DNA of 64,000 bases from Rhizobium sp. NLR16a (lineage in GTDB: Bacteria; Pseudomonadota; Alphaproteobacteria; Rhizobiales; Rhizobiaceae), in contig NZ_CP072870.1 in the NCBI RefSeq assembly GCF_017948245.1, positions 1 to 64,000 of the forward strand, given 5' to 3'. Position 1 is the stretch's first letter. Every line of letters starts with the position of its first letter. A program made the position numbers and the translations under genes. This document shows positions 59,850-64,000 of the stretch, one piece after another. Below the pieces are notes generated by a model, which ran no database searches, was not told where the DNA came from, and was given only the letters and a program-made list of their open reading frames with translations.

Positions 59850-60808
59850 ACACCGATTCCTCACCCCGGCTCTACCCCTCGATCCAGATGCGCCGCAATC
59901 GCGGCCTCTCCGGCCTCTACCTTGTCGTTGCCGCCTTTCTCATTCTCTATGCGATGCTCTTCCCGGGCATCCTTTCGGTCGGCGGCTTCTCGAAGTTCAC
60001 GCAGAACTGGTTCCCGCTCGCACTCGTCACCATGGCGCAGGCGCTGCTCATGCTGAACGGCGGCATCACGCTGGCGATCGGTCCGCTCGTCAGTCTCGGC
60101 GCTGTCATCGCCGCGACGACGATGGAAGGGGCGCTCGGCGTGTCGGGCGGCATTCTCGCGGTCGCCGCCGCCGGCCTTGCGGTCGGCGCCGCCACCGGCG
60201 CCATCGTCACCTATCTGAGGCTTCCTGCGATCATCGTCACGCTCGCCGGCTCCTTCATCATCAGCGGCGTGGCGCTCATCCTGCTGCCGCGGCCGGGCGG
60301 CGCCATTCCCGACTGGCTGTCGACGGCGCTGGCCGGCCATACGCCCGTCGCCTTTCTGATGCTGGTGGTGGTTCTGGCACTCTGGAAGCTTTTTCTCGCC
60401 ACCCCGCTCGGCCTCGGCATCTACGCGGCCGGCGACAATCCGGTCGGCGCATTCCGTTCCGGCGTCCCGGTCGAACGGGTGAAGGTCACGGCTTTCGCGC
60501 TCTCCGGTCTGCTGGCAGCGCTGACCGGCCTCTTCGTCGCTGCGCAGACCGGCTCCGGCGATCCTGTCATCGGCACGCCCCTCACGCTGAACTCGATTGC
60601 CGCCGCCGTGCTTGGCGGCGTCGGCTTCCTCGGCGGCAAGGGCACGATGCGCGGAGCGATCTGCGGCAGCCTGCTGCTCTCGGTCATGATCAACGTCATG
60701 TTCTTCCTCGGCTTCCCGCCGGTGGCGCAATATGTCGCTCAAGGCTTGATCATCGTCGGCGCGGTCGCCGTTCCGGAACTTCTCGGCGCGTGGAGGGCAA
60801 GACGATGA
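59846..60808 (+). CDS. Sugar-type ABC permease 1 (RbsC family)
   Basis: 320 residues with about nine helices of BPD_transp_2: YLVVAAFLILYAMLFPGILS, MAQALLMLNGGITLAIGPLV, YAAGDNPVGAFRSGVPVERV, LGGVGFLGGKGTMRGAICGS. It overlaps both neighbours by ATGA, so translation is coupled. Unlike the system at 37169, this importer has two different permeases. Confidence 0.87.
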   Translation: MNTDSSPRLYPSIQMRRNRGLSGLYLVVAAFLILYAMLFPGILSVGGFSKFTQNWFPLALVTMAQALLMLNGGITLAIGPLVSLGAVIAATTMEGALGVSGGILAVAAAGLAVGAATGAIVTYLRLPAIIVTLAGSFIISGVALILLPRPGGAIPDWLSTALAGHTPVAFLMLVVVLALWKLFLATPLGLGIYAAGDNPVGAFRSGVPVERVKVTAFALSGLLAALTGLFVAAQTGSGDPVIGTPLTLNSIAAAVLGGVGFLGGKGTMRGAICGSLLLSVMINVMFFLGFPPVAQYVAQGLIIVGAVAVPELLGAWRARR

Positions 60809-61746
60809 ACATCATCAGATCAGCATTCCGCAACCCGCCGCTCCTGACCTTTCTTCTGGTGGCGCTCGTCTGGTTCGTTGCAGGCTTCACGCTGCGCGGC
60901 TTCGGCGCCTACGGCCATTTGCGCTACCTCCTCGAGCTCGCCGCCGTGATCGGCATTGTCGCCGCCGGGCAGACGTTGGTTATTCTGATGGGCGGCATCG
61001 ACCTTTCCGTCGGCGCGGTGATCACGGTCACGACGATCCTGTTGCCGCTGATTTCGCCGGCATGGGATCCGACCGGCCTTGCCGGCATCGCGTCAACCCT
61101 TGCCATTGCCACCTGCATCGGCTTGATGAATGGCGCAGGTGCCACCTATCTCCGCGTCCCGCCGATCATCATGACGCTTGCGATGGCGACCTTCCTGCAG
61201 GGCCTGCTCGTCATCGTCGCCGGCGGCAGCGCCGTCACCGTCAGCAATCCCGCCGTCATCCTGCTCGGGCAGGCGCGGCCGCTCGGCATTCCCTCGGGCA
61301 TCATTCTGTGGCTCGCGGTCGCGGTCGTCGTCCTGCTGCTCGTCCACCACATGCCGATTGGCGCCCGTTTCCTGGCGCTCGGGGCGAACCCGCTGGCCGC
61401 CCGGCTTTCCGGCGTCAGCGTCACACGCAACACGCTGATCGCCCATACACTGTCGGGCTTTTTCGCCGGCCTTGCCGGCATTCTGGTGCTCGGCATGAAC
61501 CGGCAAGGCTATGTCGGCATCGGCGATCCCTATCTGCTGACCTCGATCGCCGCCGTCGTGCTCGGCGGCACCTCGATCCTCGGCGGCCGCGGCACCTATG
61601 CCGGGACCATTCCGGGAGCGATCCTGCTTGTGACGGCGACGGCGCTGATCACCGTCGTCAACGCCTCGCCCGGCTGGCGGTCGATCATGTTCGGCACGCT
61701 GATCCTCGCCCTTCTGCTCGTTTCCGGCCGCGAGACGCGCCGATGA
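60805..61746 (+). CDS. Sugar-type ABC permease 2 (RbsC family)
   Basis: 313 residues of BPD_transp_2: VIGIVAAGQTLVILMGGIDL, YLRVPPIIMTLAMATFLQGL, ALGANPLAARLSGVSVTRNT and LGGTSILGGRGTYAGTIPGA. It forms a heteromeric pore with permease 1. Starts with ATG 60805 inside the end of permease 1 and overlaps the hydrolase gene by 4 bp. Confidence 0.87.
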   Translation: MNIIRSAFRNPPLLTFLLVALVWFVAGFTLRGFGAYGHLRYLLELAAVIGIVAAGQTLVILMGGIDLSVGAVITVTTILLPLISPAWDPTGLAGIASTLAIATCIGLMNGAGATYLRVPPIIMTLAMATFLQGLLVIVAGGSAVTVSNPAVILLGQARPLGIPSGIILWLAVAVVVLLLVHHMPIGARFLALGANPLAARLSGVSVTRNTLIAHTLSGFFAGLAGILVLGMNRQGYVGIGDPYLLTSIAAVVLGGTSILGGRGTYAGTIPGAILLVTATALITVVNASPGWRSIMFGTLILALLLVSGRETRR

Positions 61747-62699
61747 CGGGACGCTATGATGGGCCGGTAATCGACCCGCACCACCATCTCTGGGACTTGG
61801 GCCTGCAGCGTCATCCCTGGCTTCAGAAAGCGCAGGTATCAGGTGAAGAGATGGTGTTCGGGAGCTTAGCGCCGATCCTGCGCGACTATGACATCGACGA
61901 TTACCACGCCGACGCGGCGCGCCAGAATGTGGTTGCGACCGTCCATGTCGAGGCCGGCTGGTGCGCTGCCTATCCGCTGGAGGAGAGCCGTTGGCTGGAT
62001 GGGCTCGACCGCAGCTCCGGCGTGGCGCGCCGTTATGTCGCCGGCTTAGCCCTCGACCGGCCGGACGCCATGTGCCTGCTCGAGGCGGAAGCGAAAAATC
62101 CCAACGTCGTCGGCATCCGCGATATTCTGAGCTGGCATCCCAATGTGACCAAGAGTTTTGCGTTGCGTCCGAATCGCATGAGCGATCCGGCCTGGCGAGC
62201 AGGCCTTGCCCATGTCACGCGGCTCGGGCTGGTCTTCGACCTGATGCTCTATCCCTGGCAGATGGCTGAAGCGCTCGAGCTCGTACAGGCTTTTCCGGCG
62301 ACGCTTTTCGTGATCAACCACGGCGGAAGCCCTGCCGACAGGACGCACGAGGGCATGGCGCTCTGGCGCCGCGGCCTGCGGGCGCTCGGCGGAGAGCCCA
62401 ACGTGCGGCTGAAGATTTCCGATCTCGTCGCCTACGACAATGATTGGACACTCGAAAGCCTGCGACCGGTGATCGAGCATTGCCTCGATTGTTTCGGGCC
62501 GGCACGTTCGATGTTTGCGAGCGATTTTCCGGTCGCAGGCTTGCACGCGTCTTTCGACGAGATCTATGAGGTTTTCCGTACGGTCGCCTCGCAGCTCTCC
62601 CAGGACGAGCAGCGCGCCCTGTTCTTTGTCACCGCCAACGACACCTACCGTCTCGGCATCGCCGACCCGTCCGACGCCCGGAGGGGCTGCCATGTCTGA
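61743..62699 (+). CDS. Amidohydrolase-family metal-dependent hydrolase (COG3618 type)
   Basis: 318 residues of the amidohydrolase_2 TIM barrel: metal motif VIDPHHHLWDLGLQRHPWL at the start, LFVINHGGSPADRTHEGMAL with a further His, and MFASDFPVAGLHASFDEIYE with the metal-binding Asp. Relatives open lactones (L-fucono- or rhamnonolactone) or hydrolyse pyrone rings. It overlaps the permease gene by 4 bp and the next gene by 8 bp, so it surely acts on the imported compound. Confidence 0.85.
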   Translation: MTGRYDGPVIDPHHHLWDLGLQRHPWLQKAQVSGEEMVFGSLAPILRDYDIDDYHADAARQNVVATVHVEAGWCAAYPLEESRWLDGLDRSSGVARRYVAGLALDRPDAMCLLEAEAKNPNVVGIRDILSWHPNVTKSFALRPNRMSDPAWRAGLAHVTRLGLVFDLMLYPWQMAEALELVQAFPATLFVINHGGSPADRTHEGMALWRRGLRALGGEPNVRLKISDLVAYDNDWTLESLRPVIEHCLDCFGPARSMFASDFPVAGLHASFDEIYEVFRTVASQLSQDEQRALFFVTANDTYRLGIADPSDARRGCHV

Positions 62700-64000
62700 G
62701 CTTCATGCTGCGTGGGAAAACGTGCTGATCGACGAGCGGGTGCGGGGCTTTCCGCCGGGCCATCCGCCGCTTTCGCTCTCGGAAATCGGCAAGCAGGGAT
62801 GGAAGCCTTATGACGGCAGGATGGCTCTACCGCTGATCTCGCTCGACCGGCAGGCCTTCTCAGCCAATGTCGAACTGATGATGGCCTATGTGAAAAGCCA
62901 CGGCGCCGAAATTGCGCCGCATGCCAAGACGCCGATGTCGACGGTGCTGGCAGAGGCGCTTGTGACGGCGGGGGCCTGGGGCACGACGGTTGCCGATATC
63001 CGCCAGGCTGCCGTCCTGCTGAAGGCGGGACAGCGCCGCCTCATCCTCGCCAACGAGATCGGCGGGGCGGCGGCGGCCCGACGGCTTGCGGCTCTGCTCG
63101 GCCAGTATCCCGATGCGGAACTTCACGTCTTCGTGGATTCGACAGCGCTGGTCGAAGCGCTCCGGTCGGCGTGGCGAGAGCGCATGGACCTGCCGCCTCT
63201 TGGCCTGCTGGTGGAGCTCGGCGCCGGCCGGGCCGGCGTCCGCAGCGCCGCTACCGCGGAGGCGGTTCTCGAGGCAATTCTTGCCGCGGAGACGTCCACC
63301 TTCCGGTTGAGTGGCATCGCCGCCTATGAAGGTGCTGCCGCGACCGCTGATGCGGCGGAGACGATGCTTCGCATCGAGGCTCTGATGGCGATGACATCAG
63401 ATTTTCTGCCGAAGGTGCGCGCCCGCACGAGCACCGACCGGTCGCTTCTTGTGACGGCCGGCGGCTCGGTGTTTTTCGATCTCGTGATCGCCGGACTTTC
63501 GGCCGCGGTTGCGGCCGATCCGGCCTGCCGATTGGTGCTGCGTAGCGGCGCCATCTTCTTCCACGACCACGGCGTCTACGAGCGCGGCCTTGCCGGCCTC
63601 GATTCGCGCGGCGGTTTCCGTATGGCTGGTGAGACGCTTTCGGCGGCGGCTGGGTTTCATCCGGCGCTGCGGGTCTGGGCCGAAGTCCTGTCGCGGCCGG
63701 AGCCGCGGCTTGCGATCTCAGGCATGGGCATGCGCGACGTGGCGATGGACCAGGGCCTGCCACGGCCGCTGGCGCTCTATCGCCATGGGGCGTATCTCGG
63801 CCATCTCGAGAGCGCCGAGGTTTTCCGCCTCAACGATCAACACGCCTTCGTCGGACTTGCCGAGGCGAGCGATGTCCGCGTCGGCGACGTCATCGAGTTC
63901 GGCATCTCTCATCCCTGCACCTGCCTTGACCGGCACGCCATTCTCTATGGTCTCGACCCCGACCATTCGGTAACGGCGGCCTATCTCACAAGCTTCGGCT
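62692..64000 (+). CDS. D-serine dehydratase-like / alanine racemase N-domain PLP enzyme, C-terminus outside the window
   Basis: At least 436 residues. A fold-type III PLP barrel begins with LISLDRQAFSANVELMMAYV and the Lys motif EIAPHAKTPMST, followed by TTVADIRQAAVLLKAGQRRL and GLLVELGAGRAGVRS. The C-terminal domain has the zinc-type motif ISHPCTCLDRH of DSD1/D-threonine aldolase relatives. These enzymes deaminate or cleave D-hydroxy amino acids. It starts inside the hydrolase gene (8-bp overlap). The gene continues past 64000, with only the last residues missing. Confidence 0.83.
   Translation, partial: MSELHAAWENVLIDERVRGFPPGHPPLSLSEIGKQGWKPYDGRMALPLISLDRQAFSANVELMMAYVKSHGAEIAPHAKTPMSTVLAEALVTAGAWGTTVADIRQAAVLLKAGQRRLILANEIGGAAAARRLAALLGQYPDAELHVFVDSTALVEALRSAWRERMDLPPLGLLVELGAGRAGVRSAATAEAVLEAILAAETSTFRLSGIAAYEGAAATADAAETMLRIEALMAMTSDFLPKVRARTSTDRSLLVTAGGSVFFDLVIAGLSAAVAADPACRLVLRSGAIFFHDHGVYERGLAGLDSRGGFRMAGETLSAAAGFHPALRVWAEVLSRPEPRLAISGMGMRDVAMDQGLPRPLALYRHGAYLGHLESAEVFRLNDQHAFVGLAEASDVRVGDVIEFGISHPCTCLDRHAILYGLDPDHSVTAAYLTSFG

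Noticed and set aside
59861..61506. Minus-strand open frames opposite the two permeases
   Set aside because: Arg/Asp/Glu-rich low-complexity readings that are shadows of hydrophobic membrane genes.

Overview
The window looks like a chromosomal arm or a large plasmid of a Rhizobium-type alphaproteobacterium (R. leguminosarum/etli group is my best guess). It has high-GC coding DNA, many ABC uptake systems each paired with its own regulator, FixK/FNR-type boxes, a probable mctS-mctR-mctP system, and a carnitine dehydrogenase fused to a thioesterase as in Sinorhizobium. There is no rRNA, tRNA, CRISPR, phage or intact insertion sequence.

Layout. (1) 1-3.2 kb: a small oxygen-stress type island. 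It holds a universal stress protein, a phasin-like protein, an MgtC/DUF4010 membrane protein and a DUF1488-like protein, with three FixK/FNR boxes of the form TTGAY-N4-RTCAA. (2) 3.2-11.6 kb: housekeeping and accessory singletons. These are an isochorismatase-fold hydrolase, a CHASE4-type GGDEF-EAL protein, an orphan amino-acid binding protein, glutathione-independent formaldehyde dehydrogenase, and an EamA exporter divergent from a LysR regulator. (3) 11.6-26.4 kb: the most striking locus, a carnitine/gamma-butyrobetaine pathway. A GlxA/AraC regulator is divergent from a run of genes: BKACE cleavage enzyme, carnitine dehydrogenase-thioesterase, acyl-CoA dehydrogenase, ADP-forming acyl-CoA ligase, crotonase, a complete peptide-type ABC importer and a CocE-type hydrolase. 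Together these could import a betaine precursor and convert it to glycine betaine. The locus ends at a 275-bp inverted-repeat element that fills the gap to a convergent alpha/beta hydrolase.

(4) 27.8-30.5 kb: an ECF sigma factor overlapping a membrane-anchored von Willebrand A protein, probably its regulator. (5) 30.5-41.3 kb: an L-idonate/ketogluconate regulon with SMP-30 lactonase, LacI regulator, IdnD, 2-ketoaldonate reductase, IdnO, gluconokinase, a GarR-type dehydrogenase and a sugar ABC importer. It is tied together by near-identical ATGTTATCGATAACAT palindromes. (6) 41.5-45.4 kb: a monocarboxylate symporter, a DUF3311 partner, a small ORF and a two-component pair. (7) 45.5-50.2 kb: an Lrp regulator divergent from a polar amino-acid ABC system and a homocysteine S-methyltransferase.

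(8) 50.2-51.9 kb: 1.7 kb without an intact gene. It holds a VapC toxin remnant, two diverged copies of a repeat, a possible 31-residue protein and a possible sRNA that exposes an anti-Shine-Dalgarno loop. (9) 51.9-55.9 kb: a sulfonate-type ABC system with a flavin monooxygenase. (10) 56.2-64 kb: an IclR-controlled ribose-type ABC importer translationally coupled to an amidohydrolase and a D-serine dehydratase-like enzyme, which is cut by the window end.

All functions are inferred by reading the sequence. No database search was run.
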